Part shown: positions 8,803 through 18,188 of the stretch, in pieces
Layout: each line of letters opens with the position of its first letter
How positions within the stretch are numbered: position 1 is the first letter of the stretch
Assembly: GCA_027493445.1 (NCBI GenBank)
Contig: JAOSKU010000001.1
Location: 2,810,822 to 2,874,821, forward strand
Source: Thermoleophilia bacterium
GTDB taxonomy: Bacteria > Actinomycetota > Thermoleophilia > RBG-16-64-13
Direction of reading: 5' to 3'
DNA length: 64,000 nucleotides
Translations under genes and position numbers: made by a program
The notes under the pieces: model-generated
The model's input: only the letters and a program-made list of their open reading frames with translations
Database searches by the model: none
What the model was told of the DNA's origin: nothing

Positions 8803-10368
8803 CTACGCCTCCCCGCGCAGGAGCGCGCGCACGAAGTCGAGGTCCAGGTGCTCGCGGAACACGGCGGCCAGGCGGTCGTAGGCGGCCTCCTTAGCGGCCG
8901 CGTGATCGGCCCAGCCGTGCCGCCCGGCCTCGATGCGGTCCTCGTCCACTCCCAGCTGCCGGGCGAGACCGGCCAGCACCGAGTAGTCGTCGAAGAGACC
9001 GTGGACGTAGGTGCCCGCAACTCGGCCGTCATCGCTTACGGCGCCTTCAGGCCGCTCGGCTCGCGGAGCGCCGGCAACATCCAGCGCGCCTCGGCCATCC
9101 ACCAGGAAAAGGGGCCGGCAGGCGCTCTCGCTGCGCCCCATGTGGATCTCGTAGCCCTCCACGCCCGCGTCTTCATCCAGCCAGCCACCCCCCGCGCCCC
9201 TCACCTGCACGGGCTCGGTCACCTTGTCGGCAGCGAAGGTGGTCACCACGGGCAGCAGGCCCAGGCCGCGCACCTCGGACTCGGCGCTCTCGACGCTTTC
9301 GGGGTCGAGGATGCGCTCCCCCAGCATCTGGTAGCCGCCGCAGACGCCCAGGAAGTGGGCACCGGACTGGCGCCGCTCGGCCATGGCCGTCTCGAAGCCC
9401 CGCTCCCGCAGGCTGAGCAGATCGCCCACCGTGCTCTTGGTGCCGGGGAGCACCACCAGGTCCGCCCCCTGAAGGTTGGCCGGCTCCTCGGCCCAACGTA
9501 CCCGAAAGAGCCCGCAGTCCTCCAGCGGACGAAAATCGGTGAAGTTCGATACCCGGGGGAGCCGCACCACCGCCACCTTGGGCCCTTCGCCCTCCGGCCA
9601 ACCGTCGGCCGCCGCCGGCCGTCGCGCCTGGCTCCCGGTCGACTCCTCCAGAGCCACCGAGTCCTCGTCGTCCACGCCCACATCGCGGAGATAGGGGAGC
9701 ACGCCCAGGCAGCGCATGCCGGTACGTTCCTCCAGCTCGCGCAGCCCCGGCTCCAGGATGGTGACGTCGCCCCGGAACTTGTTGACGATGAAGCCCCGCA
9801 GGCGGGCACGGTCGGCGTCGTCGAGCAGGGCCCAGGTACCGTAGAGCGAGGCGAAGACCCCGCCCCGGTCGATGTCGGCCACCAGCAGTACGGGCGCATC
9901 GGCCAGGTGGGCCACCGCCATATTGACGATGTCGTTCTCGCGCAGATTGATCTCGGCCGGGCTGCCCGCTCCCTCGATGATCACGGCGTCGTAGCGAGCC
10001 CGCAGGCGGTCGAGGCTCTCCTCGACCAAGGGGAGCAGGGAGGGCTTGAAATCGTGATACGTGCGGGCATCCATATTGCCGATGGACCTGCCCCGTACGA
10101 TGACCTGCGCGCCCACATCGGTGGTGGGCTTCAGCAGCACCGGGTTGAAGTCGACGCTGGGCGGCAGACCGGCCGCCTCGGCCTGGGCCACCTGGGCCCG
10201 CCCGATCTCGCCCCCCTCGATGGCCGGATAGGAGTTGAGCGACATGTTCTGCGCCTTGAACGGAGCCACCGCCCAGCCGTCCTGCCTGAGCACGCGCACC
10301 AGGCCGGTCACCGTCAGGCTCTTGCCGGCGTTCGAGCTGGTTCCCTGTACCATTAACGTGCCCGGCAT
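8803..10368 (-). CDS. cbiP: Cobyric acid synthase CbiP/CobQ
   Basis: Carries out the four remaining side-chain amidations, giving cobyric acid. The 521-residue protein is complete. A nucleotide-binding GTSSNAGKS lies at residues 9-17, the NMSLNSY region follows, and a glutamine-amidotransferase domain has its nucleophile at C343 (LGVCGGYQMLG). A charged, alanine-rich insertion near residues 243-262 separates the domains. The stop is only a few bases before the cbiB start, and cobU ends shortly upstream, so it sits centrally in the operon. Confidence 0.95.
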   Translation of the reverse strand: MPGTLMVQGTSSNAGKSLTVTGLVRVLRQDGWAVAPFKAQNMSLNSYPAIEGGEIGRAQVAQAEAAGLPPSVDFNPVLLKPTTDVGAQVIVRGRSIGNMDARTYHDFKPSLLPLVEESLDRLRARYDAVIIEGAGSPAEINLRENDIVNMAVAHLADAPVLLVADIDRGGVFASLYGTWALLDDADRARLRGFIVNKFRGDVTILEPGLRELEERTGMRCLGVLPYLRDVGVDDEDSVALEESTGSQARRPAAADGWPEGEGPKVAVVRLPRVSNFTDFRPLEDCGLFRVRWAEEPANLQGADLVVLPGTKSTVGDLLSLRERGFETAMAERRQSGAHFLGVCGGYQMLGERILDPESVESAESEVRGLGLLPVVTTFAADKVTEPVQVRGAGGGWLDEDAGVEGYEIHMGRSESACRPLFLVDGRGALDVAGAPRAERPEGAVSDDGRVAGTYVHGLFDDYSVLAGLARQLGVDEDRIEAGRHGWADHAAAKEAAYDRLAAVFREHLDLDFVRALLRGEA

Positions 10369-10400
10369 CGCTCCTCCACTCCCCCATCACCCCGCCGCGG

Positions 10401-10952
10401 CTACGCCACCGGCCAGGTGGCTCCCGTACCCTTGATCTTCAAGGGAATGCCGCTGACGCAGAGATAGACCTCGTCGGCCTTGCGGGCGAAAAGCTGGTTG
10501 ACCCGTCCCTGCAGGTCGCGAAACAGCCGCGAGAGCCGGTGGACAGGCACGATACCCGAGCCCACCTCGTTGGTCACCACAATGCACTGGGGCCAGGAGA
10601 CGGCCAGGTAGTCGGCCAGGCTGTGCATATCGTGCGTCAGCACAGTCTCCGGATCGGGGGAGTCGGCCTCTTTCTCCAACAGCAGGTTGGTGGTGTAGAG
10701 GGTGAGGCAGTCGAAGAGGATGGTGTCCCACCGCCCCTCCACCTCCCGCAGCTTCGAGACCGCGTCGCGGGGAGCGGTGAGCGTACCCCACTCCACGGGC
10801 CGGTCGGCCTGGTGGCGCTCGATCCGCAGCCGCATCTCGTCGTCGCCGGGTTCGGCCGTGGCCACGTACAGCACGCGGCCTCCGAACTCGGTGGCCAGCC
10901 TCTCCGCCAGTGAGGACTTGCCGCTTCTGGTGCCGCCGGTGACGAGGATCAT
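10401..10952 (-). CDS. cobU: Adenosylcobinamide kinase / guanylyltransferase CobU
   Basis: Phosphorylates adenosylcobinamide and transfers GMP to it. At 183 residues it has the usual length. The P-loop GGTRSGKSS is at residues 6-14, the likely guanylylated histidine is in RIERHQADRP, and the family motif VTNEVGSGIVP is present. It is the first gene after the B12 riboswitch, which begins about 95 bases upstream, so the whole operon is probably shut down when cobalamin is plentiful. Confidence 0.93.
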   Translation of the reverse strand: MILVTGGTRSGKSSLAERLATEFGGRVLYVATAEPGDDEMRLRIERHQADRPVEWGTLTAPRDAVSKLREVEGRWDTILFDCLTLYTTNLLLEKEADSPDPETVLTHDMHSLADYLAVSWPQCIVVTNEVGSGIVPVHRLSRLFRDLQGRVNQLFARKADEVYLCVSGIPLKIKGTGATWPVA

Positions 10953-11045
10953 GGGCGTCCGGACCTATCGCCGGACGGGAGGAGGAAGCAAACACTGCGC
11001 ATGCCAGCCCTTTCCGTCGAAGAGCACGTTCCGCATGTCCGGTCG

Positions 11046-11210
11046 AAGCAGGTCTCCTGACTCCCGGCTCGAACGTCTGTGCTCCCCTTCCCAGCTCCTC
11101 AGCCAGTGGATGCGGAGTCAGACTCGCCGGTCACAGTGGCGGGACCGCGTCGGATTCGCACCGACTTCCCTCGTGGCCAGATGGCGCAACGACCGATACA
11201 AACCTGTGAT
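11046..11210 (-). promoter_or_regulatory. Cobalamin (AdoCbl-type) riboswitch
   Basis: Read on the minus strand, this stretch contains in order GGGAAGTCGGTGCGAATCC, the core GCCACTGTGACCGG, AGTCTGACTCCGC, CTGGGAAGGGGAGCAC, and the B12 box GCCGGGAGTCAGGAGACCTGC (at 11,048-11,068, 3' end). These are the conserved blocks and spacing of cobalamin riboswitches. It lies directly in front of cobU and the cob/cbi operon, on the same strand. Confidence 0.93.
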
Positions 11211-11229
11211 AGCGCAGCATACCCGAAAG

Positions 11230-11242
11230 GAAGCCCGGCTTC
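11230..11242 (-). terminator. Possible terminator after the amidohydrolase gene
   Basis: On the minus strand a short perfect hairpin (GAAGC-CGG-GCTTC) is followed by CCTTTC. It comes about 30 bases after the amidohydrolase stop and before the riboswitch, where transcription from upstream would need to end. A second small hairpin (CAGCA-TTTCT-TGCTG) sits between them. The U-tract is poor, so this is tentative. Confidence 0.3.
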
Positions 11243-11271
11243 AACAGCAAGAAATGCTGCTGGTCTGACCG

Positions 11272-12396
11272 CTAAACCAGTTCGAGCCGCCTCCCTCGGC
11301 AAAGCACTCCCAGAGGATCGCCGAGCGCGTCGGGCGGGTCGTCCCGCCTACGCGGGCCCTCTGGCGCGAAAGGGTCGTGGGAAAACCAGACGAGGTCGGT
11401 CTGGGCCCCGGGATCGAGGGTGCCGTATCCTTCCGGCAGCCCCAGCAGCCGGGCGGCCTCCTGCGTGACCGACGCGCGCAACTGTTCGGCCGACAGGCCG
11501 GCCCGCCGGAGCAGGGCCAGCTCCAGGCCCAGAGCCCCGTGCTGCACCCCCGGGCTCCCAGCGTCGGTACCGGCCACCACCTTCACCCCCAGGGCGGCTC
11601 CCTCGGCGACGGCCTCCAGGTGCTTGGAGAAGACGCGCGGTAGGCCGGTGCAGCGCGGGTCGGCCGCCAGAGCATGCAGCGGAGAGAGCGTGGGTACCCA
11701 GCGGATTCCTCGCTCGGCCAGCAGCTGGAGCTCGGCCGATCCCAGCAGGATGCCGTGCTCCACGCTGTCAACCCCCGCACGGGCGGCCAGCGCCACCGCC
11801 GTCCGCCCGTTGGCGTGGGCCGCGACCGGGATGCCCGCACCGCGGGCGGCGGCCACGATCTGAGCAAGCTCCCGCGCGCTGAACTGAGCCGGCCCAACCG
11901 TGCCCGTCGCAAGGTCGACGGCACCCGTCAGGACCACCTTGATGACTCCGGCTCCCCGGGAGATAAGACCGTCGACCACGGGCGCCAGTGGAGACCCCGG
12001 CGGGATGGGCCGGCCCAAGAACAGGCCGTAGCCGCCGGGCCGGGTGAGGGCCGGGCCGGCGGACACGATCCGCGGACAGGATAGGTTCCCCTCGGCTGCC
12101 TCCCCTGGCTCCTCCTCGGGACGGCCGAGATCACGGACGGCGCACACCCCGCGCCGCAAGGCGCGCCGCGCGTTGGCCACTGGGTCGCGAGATCCTCCCA
12201 GAGCCAGGTGCACGTGGGCGTCCACCAGGCCGGGGACCAGGTACGCGCCCCCCAGGTCCACGACCTCTTCCGACGGACCAGACTGGAGACTCCCCACCTG
12301 AACGAGCCGCCCGCGGTCGATCCGAACGTCGAATGGAGCGCGCGGCTCATCGCCGTCCGCCGCCGTGCCGGCGGCTCGGCACCCCCGCAGCAGCAT
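11272..12396 (-). CDS. Amidohydrolase family protein (imidazolonepropionase-like)
   Basis: A metal-dependent hydrolase of the TIM-barrel amidohydrolase superfamily; the substrate is not predictable. Visible motifs in order: DAHVHL (metal histidines), IKVVLTGA (metal lysine position), AAHANG, VEHGI and GTDAGSPG (catalytic aspartate). The gene could start at a TTG at 12,417, but the ATG at 12,396, giving 374 residues, avoids most overlap with the preceding gene. It follows a small hypothetical gene with three bases between them. Confidence 0.75.
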   Translation of the reverse strand: MLLRGCRAAGTAADGDEPRAPFDVRIDRGRLVQVGSLQSGPSEEVVDLGGAYLVPGLVDAHVHLALGGSRDPVANARRALRRGVCAVRDLGRPEEEPGEAAEGNLSCPRIVSAGPALTRPGGYGLFLGRPIPPGSPLAPVVDGLISRGAGVIKVVLTGAVDLATGTVGPAQFSARELAQIVAAARGAGIPVAAHANGRTAVALAARAGVDSVEHGILLGSAELQLLAERGIRWVPTLSPLHALAADPRCTGLPRVFSKHLEAVAEGAALGVKVVAGTDAGSPGVQHGALGLELALLRRAGLSAEQLRASVTQEAARLLGLPEGYGTLDPGAQTDLVWFSHDPFAPEGPRRRDDPPDALGDPLGVLCRGRRLELV

Positions 12397-12398
12397 CG

Positions 12399-12875
12399 TC
12401 AGGAGGGGTCGTCCCAAGATGAGGGGTGCAGCCGGTCTCCTGCCCGGGACAGCTGCACGAGAGCATCCTTGTACTTGGAGTGGCGCAGGCCCACCACTTC
12501 GAGGATGATCTGAAGGAAGCGCCAGACATCCTCCGCGAACCTGTCCGGGTCGCTGTCCAAGAAGATCTCACCGCCGCCCACGCCAGCGCCCTTGGTCTCT
12601 TTCAAAGCGTGAAACACGGTCTTGCTGAGCACAGGATCGACGGCCAGGTCCATGCCCTGCGACTCGAGATAGCGCAGCAGCCGGCCACCCTCCGACAGGC
12701 GCACCCCCCGGCTGTTCGACATGATAAAGACCACCACCGGACCTTTGCCCGGATAGGTGAACGGCGTCTCCGCCGCCAGGCGAGCCTCCCGGCGAATCCG
12801 TTCGATCTGGGCCGGCTCCCCCAGGCACAGCGACATGAACTCCGTCAGTGGCAAGCGCTCGAACTGCTGCGGCAC
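12399..12875 (-). CDS. Hypothetical protein, 158 residues
   Basis: I do not recognise a family. The protein starts with GTG and has no signal peptide or membrane segment. It contains a hydrophobic strand VVVFIMSN (about residues 46-53), a conserved-looking GAGVGGGEIFLDSDPDRFAEDVWRF stretch (split here only in the text) and a charged C-terminus. Position three bases before the amidohydrolase suggests joint transcription. Codon use looks like that of neighbouring genes, supporting a real gene. Confidence 0.55.
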   Translation of the reverse strand: MPQQFERLPLTEFMSLCLGEPAQIERIRREARLAAETPFTYPGKGPVVVFIMSNSRGVRLSEGGRLLRYLESQGMDLAVDPVLSKTVFHALKETKGAGVGGGEIFLDSDPDRFAEDVWRFLQIILEVVGLRHSKYKDALVQLSRAGDRLHPSSWDDPS

Positions 12876-12960
12876 AGTCGGCTCCCCGGTTGTCGGCCGG
12901 CCCTGGGCCGGCGCCGTCTACGCCGGCCATGCTACCACGCGACCCGCCCCGGGCGAGCTT

Positions 12961-13338
12961 CTACTCGGTCTTCTCTTCGGGGGAGGAGGGCGCTTCGCCG
13001 CCCAGGCTCGCAGCCTCCGGCGGCGCGGGCGTGCTCTCAGCGCCGGGCTCTGCCGTGCCGGTCGCGGCCCCATCTCCCTGCTCTGCGGTCGTCTGGCGCA
13101 TCTGGGTAAGCTGGTCCTCGAGCTGCACCATCTCCGTCAACAGGCTCTCCCGCGCGGACGTATCCACCTGCCGGTTGCGGTGGGCGTCGAACTCCATGTA
13201 CCCAAGCTTCTTGGCCAGCCCATCGAGCTGGCGCTCCACCTGCAGCTCCTCGACCTTCCCCTTACCCTGCTCGAAGGCTTTCTCCGCCTGTTTCGCGACC
13301 TTCTCCGCGCCGACGGTCAGCTTGTCCAGCAGGCCCAT
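12961..13338 (-). CDS. Small coiled-coil protein, actinobacterial hypothetical
   Basis: A 125-residue cytoplasmic protein with a lysine/glutamine-rich helical first half (GAEKVAKQAEKAFEQGKGK), a second helix around residues 75-95 and an acidic, proline/alanine-rich tail. I chose the ATG at 13,338 because AAAGGAG lies seven bases before it; an earlier GTG would include that site. Function unknown; no catalytic motif is seen. Confidence 0.6.
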   Translation of the reverse strand: MGLLDKLTVGAEKVAKQAEKAFEQGKGKVEELQVERQLDGLAKKLGYMEFDAHRNRQVDTSARESLLTEMVQLEDQLTQMRQTTAEQGDGAATGTAEPGAESTPAPPEAASLGGEAPSSPEEKTE

Positions 13339-13523
13339 TCCGACTCCTTTCACTCCGCTCTGCCCTCACACGTTTGACCATTCCCATCGGGGCACCTCTT
13401 TGCACCTTCCCCGGAGACCGGTGATCCCCAGCACAGGTGATATCATTCGCTTTCGTCCGCCCGGCCCCGTGCCGGGCGAGGCGCAGGAGGACCCTCGAGA
13501 GCGCGTTTTCCAAGGAGATCCAG

Positions 13524-14849
<1,326 letters not shown>

Positions 14850-14866
14850 CGACCCACCAAGCCGGC

Positions 14867-15646
14867 TCACCTGGAGTCGCCGGCCACCTCGAAGGGCTCG
14901 ATGCGCAGGGCGCGGCCGTCCTCCCCCAGCTCCAGAACCACGCCCTCCAGCCAGATGTCGTTCTCGGCCACGTCGAAGCGCGTGGGCATCTGGGTGAGGA
15001 ACCGCTCGAGCACCTGCTCCTTCTTCACTCCAATCACCGAATCCCGCGAGCCACACATTCCCACGTCGGTGATGTAGGCGGTTCGCCCCGGTAGGACGCG
15101 AGCGTCGCCCGTGCGTACGTGGGTGTGCGTGCCCAGCACGGCGCTCACCCGGCCGTCGAGATAAAAGCCCAGGGCCACTTTCTCGCTGGTCGCTTCGGCA
15201 TGGATGTCCACGATCACGTTGCGGATCCCCTCGAGCTGCTCCAGCGCGGCATCCACCACCTCGAAGGCCGAGCGGGCGGGGCTCAAGAAAAGGCTGCCGC
15301 TCAGGTTCACCACCCCCAGCCGGCCTCCGCCCGTGTCGGCGACGGCCACTCCGCGGCCCGGGTTGGACGGCAGGAAGTTGAAGGGTCGGACGATCCGCGG
15401 GTGCTCGTCCAGATAGCGGTACACCTCCCGGTGTTTGTACACGTGGTTGCCGGTGGTGATGACGTCCACGCCTCCCGCGAAGAGCTCGTCGGCCACCTTC
15501 GGCGTGATGCCCATACCCCGAGCTGCGTTCTCCCCGTTCAGCAATACCGCATGCGCCCCAAAGCGGACCCGCAGGTCCGGCAGGTGTCTCAGCAGGGCGT
15601 CCCGCCCCGGACGTCCCACCACGTCTCCGAAGAAGAGAACGATCAC
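14867..15646 (-). CDS. YmdB-like metallophosphoesterase (TIGR00282 family)
   Basis: Members of this family hydrolyse 2',3'-cyclic nucleotides and influence RNA turnover and biofilm formation. At 259 residues it shows the metal-binding set: FFGDVVG near the N-terminus, LNGENAARG, TTGNHVYKH, VDIHAEATSEK and GTHTHV. The GTG start at 15,646 follows AGGGG; the frame extends upstream across the dispersed repeat but that part is not family-like. Presumed cytoplasmic, monocistronic. Confidence 0.85.
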   Translation of the reverse strand: MIVLFFGDVVGRPGRDALLRHLPDLRVRFGAHAVLLNGENAARGMGITPKVADELFAGGVDVITTGNHVYKHREVYRYLDEHPRIVRPFNFLPSNPGRGVAVADTGGGRLGVVNLSGSLFLSPARSAFEVVDAALEQLEGIRNVIVDIHAEATSEKVALGFYLDGRVSAVLGTHTHVRTGDARVLPGRTAYITDVGMCGSRDSVIGVKKEQVLERFLTQMPTRFDVAENDIWLEGVVLELGEDGRALRIEPFEVAGDSR

Positions 15647-15680
15647 CTGCTGCCCCTTTCGCTCGGCTCGTTTCCCGGAG

Positions 15681-15772
15681 CTCGTAGCAGCGCTACGGGC
15701 GCGACCCAGGAGGCCGCATCGCGCCGACCAGTGCGGCCGCGGCGGCCAAGGCTTCATCTTGAAACGAGTCCT
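15681..15772 (-). repeat. Dispersed intergenic repeat, full copy
   Basis: About 92 bases, roughly 90% identical by eye to the inverted copy at 50,521-50,612. It contains a GTAGC-AGC-GCTAC hairpin at one end, a GC-rich middle with CCAGTGCGGCCGCGG, then GGCCAAGGCTTC and TTGAAACGAGTCC at the other end. It lies between the divergent YmdB-like gene and the propeller gene. Confidence 0.75.
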
Positions 15773-15877
15773 AGTGTACCGGTCGGAGGAGCGCCAACAC
15801 AGACCTTTGGTCGTATGGCACCGCTCTGGCGGCTGCTCGTAGCCTCGAGTCACGTACAGCGAGGAGAGGAGGATCTC

Positions 15878-17013
15878 ATGTTCCCCGGACCCCCGGTGGG
15901 CCCCCCGAGCTACCGGAGAAGACGCCGTCCCACCTTCCTGATCGCGCTGGCGGCCGCCGTGCCGCTGGCGTTTCTGGCGGGCGGCCCCACCCCCTCGGCC
16001 CGTGGCTCCGAATCACTGCCCCGGAAGGCCGAGTCCATCATGATGTCCGTGGCCGAGCCCCAGAGCGCCCCCGGTCCCAGGGAGCCATCCTGGTCGCACT
16101 GCCCTGGGGCCAGGGTCCCGGCCAAGTGGGCCTGCAGTCGCCACAGGAAGGGCTGGCCCGTGGTCCCGAGGCCCTGGCCGTCGCTCCCGACGGGCGGCTC
16201 GTGGTCCTCGACGGTGTGAACGGGCGCCTGCTTCTGTTGAGCGCCGCGGGCACACCCACCGCCACCGTACCCCTCGACCTGACCTCCCCCCGATTCGTCG
16301 CCGCCACCAACCAGACCGTCAGCGTGCTCGACGCCGACTCCGACCGGCAGGTCCAGGTCTTCGACTGGGACGGCGCCTCCGTCGCCACCTACGACCTGCC
16401 CGCGGTCGACGAGCCGGCCACCGCGCTCCTTGCCGGCGACGACGGCCTGGCCGTGGAGTACGCGCACGACCACGTGGAGCGGCTGGAAGCGGCAGGCGAT
16501 CTCCCCCTCACCGTCGAGGCTACTGCGCGGCCGGCGGACCGGCAGGCTCCCGGTCGCAGCCGCCTGGTCAATCTCCGCCCGATACCCGGGAGAGCCCTGG
16601 GACCGGAGGGCCAAAGTCACGCTCAGGCCCGCCTGCGCAACGGAAAGGCCGAGATCCGCATCGAGCGCGGAGCCGGCTCCGGAGGCGGCACCATCACCGA
16701 GCTGCAGATCGACACGGCTGGCGCGATCGAGCAGTTGGTCGCCCTGGGGGCCGGTGAAGGCGATTCCCTGATCCTGGGAGCCCGGGCGGCGACACCCCCC
16801 GGCTCCGCGCAACAGCTGTGGGTGACGCTCCTGCCTCTCGGCGATCCGCCGCCCGCCGAGCCGCCCCCGGCCATGACCATCGACGACCAGGACTCGATCT
16901 ACCTAGGCGACCCCCTGGTCATCGGTCCCGGCGGCACCGTCTATCAGCCGGTCGCCTCGCCGGAGGGGTACTCCATCCGGCTCCACCGGTTCGCAGAAGG
17001 AGGCTCCCGATGA
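15878..17013 (+). CDS. Exported propeller-like protein, one apparent frameshift
   Basis: Begins at the ATG at 15,878 after GGAGAGGAGG, with a signal peptide (about residues 15-45, ending in an alanine/serine-rich cleavage region). The mature part continues in a second frame after a missing base near 16,080-16,082 and reads LVALPWGQGPGQVG then VAPDGRLVVLDGVNGRLLLL. That pattern recalls NHL-type or six-bladed propeller domains of exported actinobacterial proteins. Corrected length is about 378 residues. The stop overlaps the next start by four bases, so it is co-expressed with the NlpC/P60-like protein. Confidence 0.65.
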
Positions 17014-18188
17014 AGGCCCCGTCACGCAAGACATCGAGCTGCGCGCGGGCCCGTCTCCGGCGCGTAGTCGCCATCGCCGGCGGGTGCGCGGCGCTCTGTG
17101 GAGGCCTGCTGGCCGGACCCCTGGCCGCGGTAGCCCAGGCAGCGGCACCCGTCATGAGTACTTACGAGATCGTCGCCCGGGGCGAGTCCGCCATCGGCAC
17201 CAACTACACCTGGGGCGGCGAAAGCTGGGTCCCGAACCAGGCGGGTGCCGGACCCGACTGCTCGGGGCTGGTGCTCAAGTCCTGGGAGGTTCCCCAAACG
17301 CTGCTGTACCAGGAGGAGGACGGTGTCAACGCCGACATCATCCCCCGGTACACCACCTACCACTTCTACTATCTCCTCGGCCCGTGGTCGGAGGTCTCCG
17401 ACCGCTCGCAGCTCCGGAAAGGCGACATTCTGGTGCGCTATTCCGGCGGCTCGGGGCACGTGGTGCTCTACGACCAGGGAGACGGCTGGAACAACCCCAT
17501 CATCTACGAAGCCCCGTACACGGGCGCGCAGGTGCGCCGGGTGTCACGCTACCTGGACTCCAGCTACCGCGCGCGCCGGCGCGACAACCTGGGAGACGAC
17601 AGCATCCTCCTCGACAACCCCACGGCCAAGAGCACCGGCGGCTCCGACGTGAGCGGCAACTGGGCCCGGTCCACCAGCAACGCGGGGTACTACGGCCAGA
17701 ACTACCAGGTGCAGGCCGCAACCAGCGCAACCGCCTGGGCCCGGTGGACGCCGCGCCTGCCCGCCACGGGGTACTACAACGTCTACCTTCGCTGGACGAG
17801 TGGCTGGAACCGGGCCTCGAACGCCCGCGTGCACATCAACACCACCAACGGTCAGCTCGTGCGCTACGTGGATCAGCGTAGCAGCGGCGGCGCCTGGGTG
17901 AAGCTGGGTCGTTTCTACTTCGGCGAAGGCTACAGCACGGGGAGTGGGAGCATCTCGATCTTCGCCACGGGAGCCAACGGGTTCGTGGTGGCCGACGCCG
18001 TCCTTTTTCGCCCCTACCCGCTGACCGCCCGACAGAGACAACCCCCTAGAATGACGCGGGGCCCCGCCCGGGGCCCCGCGGACCCACCGCGCGGTCCGCG
18101 GACCGCCTCTGGAGCCCCCTACGGGGCGAGCAGCTTCTCCAGCACGGCGCACACCTCACCCCGACTCGCCGGTGCCCAGAAATCGTAG
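17010..18188 (+). CDS. Secreted NlpC/P60-like hydrolase with golvesin-type C-terminal domain
   Basis: The protein has a signal peptide (to about residue 46) and an NlpC/P60-type cysteine-peptidase domain with catalytic cysteine in GPDCSGLV and histidine in GSGHVVLYDQ. About 130 C-terminal residues (YYNVYLRWTSGWNRASNA, GFVVADAVLF) resemble golvesin-type carbohydrate-binding domains. Such enzymes cut peptidoglycan stem peptides. The open frame reads on through a strong hairpin at 18,056 and into the convergent gene, ending in a low-complexity tail. The natural end is probably near 18,024 or 18,047, reached by a one-base change. Start ATG overlaps the previous stop (ATGA). Confidence 0.75.
   Translation: MKAPSRKTSSCARARLRRVVAIAGGCAALCGGLLAGPLAAVAQAAAPVMSTYEIVARGESAIGTNYTWGGESWVPNQAGAGPDCSGLVLKSWEVPQTLLYQEEDGVNADIIPRYTTYHFYYLLGPWSEVSDRSQLRKGDILVRYSGGSGHVVLYDQGDGWNNPIIYEAPYTGAQVRRVSRYLDSSYRARRRDNLGDDSILLDNPTAKSTGGSDVSGNWARSTSNAGYYGQNYQVQAATSATAWARWTPRLPATGYYNVYLRWTSGWNRASNARVHINTTNGQLVRYVDQRSSGGAWVKLGRFYFGEGYSTGSGSISIFATGANGFVVADAVLFRPYPLTARQRQPPRMTRGPARGPADPPRGPRTASGAPYGASSFSSTAHTSPRLAGAQKS
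18056..18079. terminator. Bidirectional hairpin between convergent genes
   Basis: A perfect 10-base stem (GCGGGGCCCC / GGGGCCCCGC) with a four-base loop lies between the ends of the NlpC/P60-like and CAP-SLH genes. A second palindrome (GCGGTCC-GC-GGACCGC) follows at about 18,090. There is no T-tract on either side, but position and stability fit a shared terminator. Confidence 0.65.

Noticed and set aside
15119-15800. Plus-strand coding frame through the YmdB-like gene
   Set aside because: It is antisense to a well-conserved phosphodiesterase and has histidine/glycine-rich shadow composition; only the part from 15,878 on is real.
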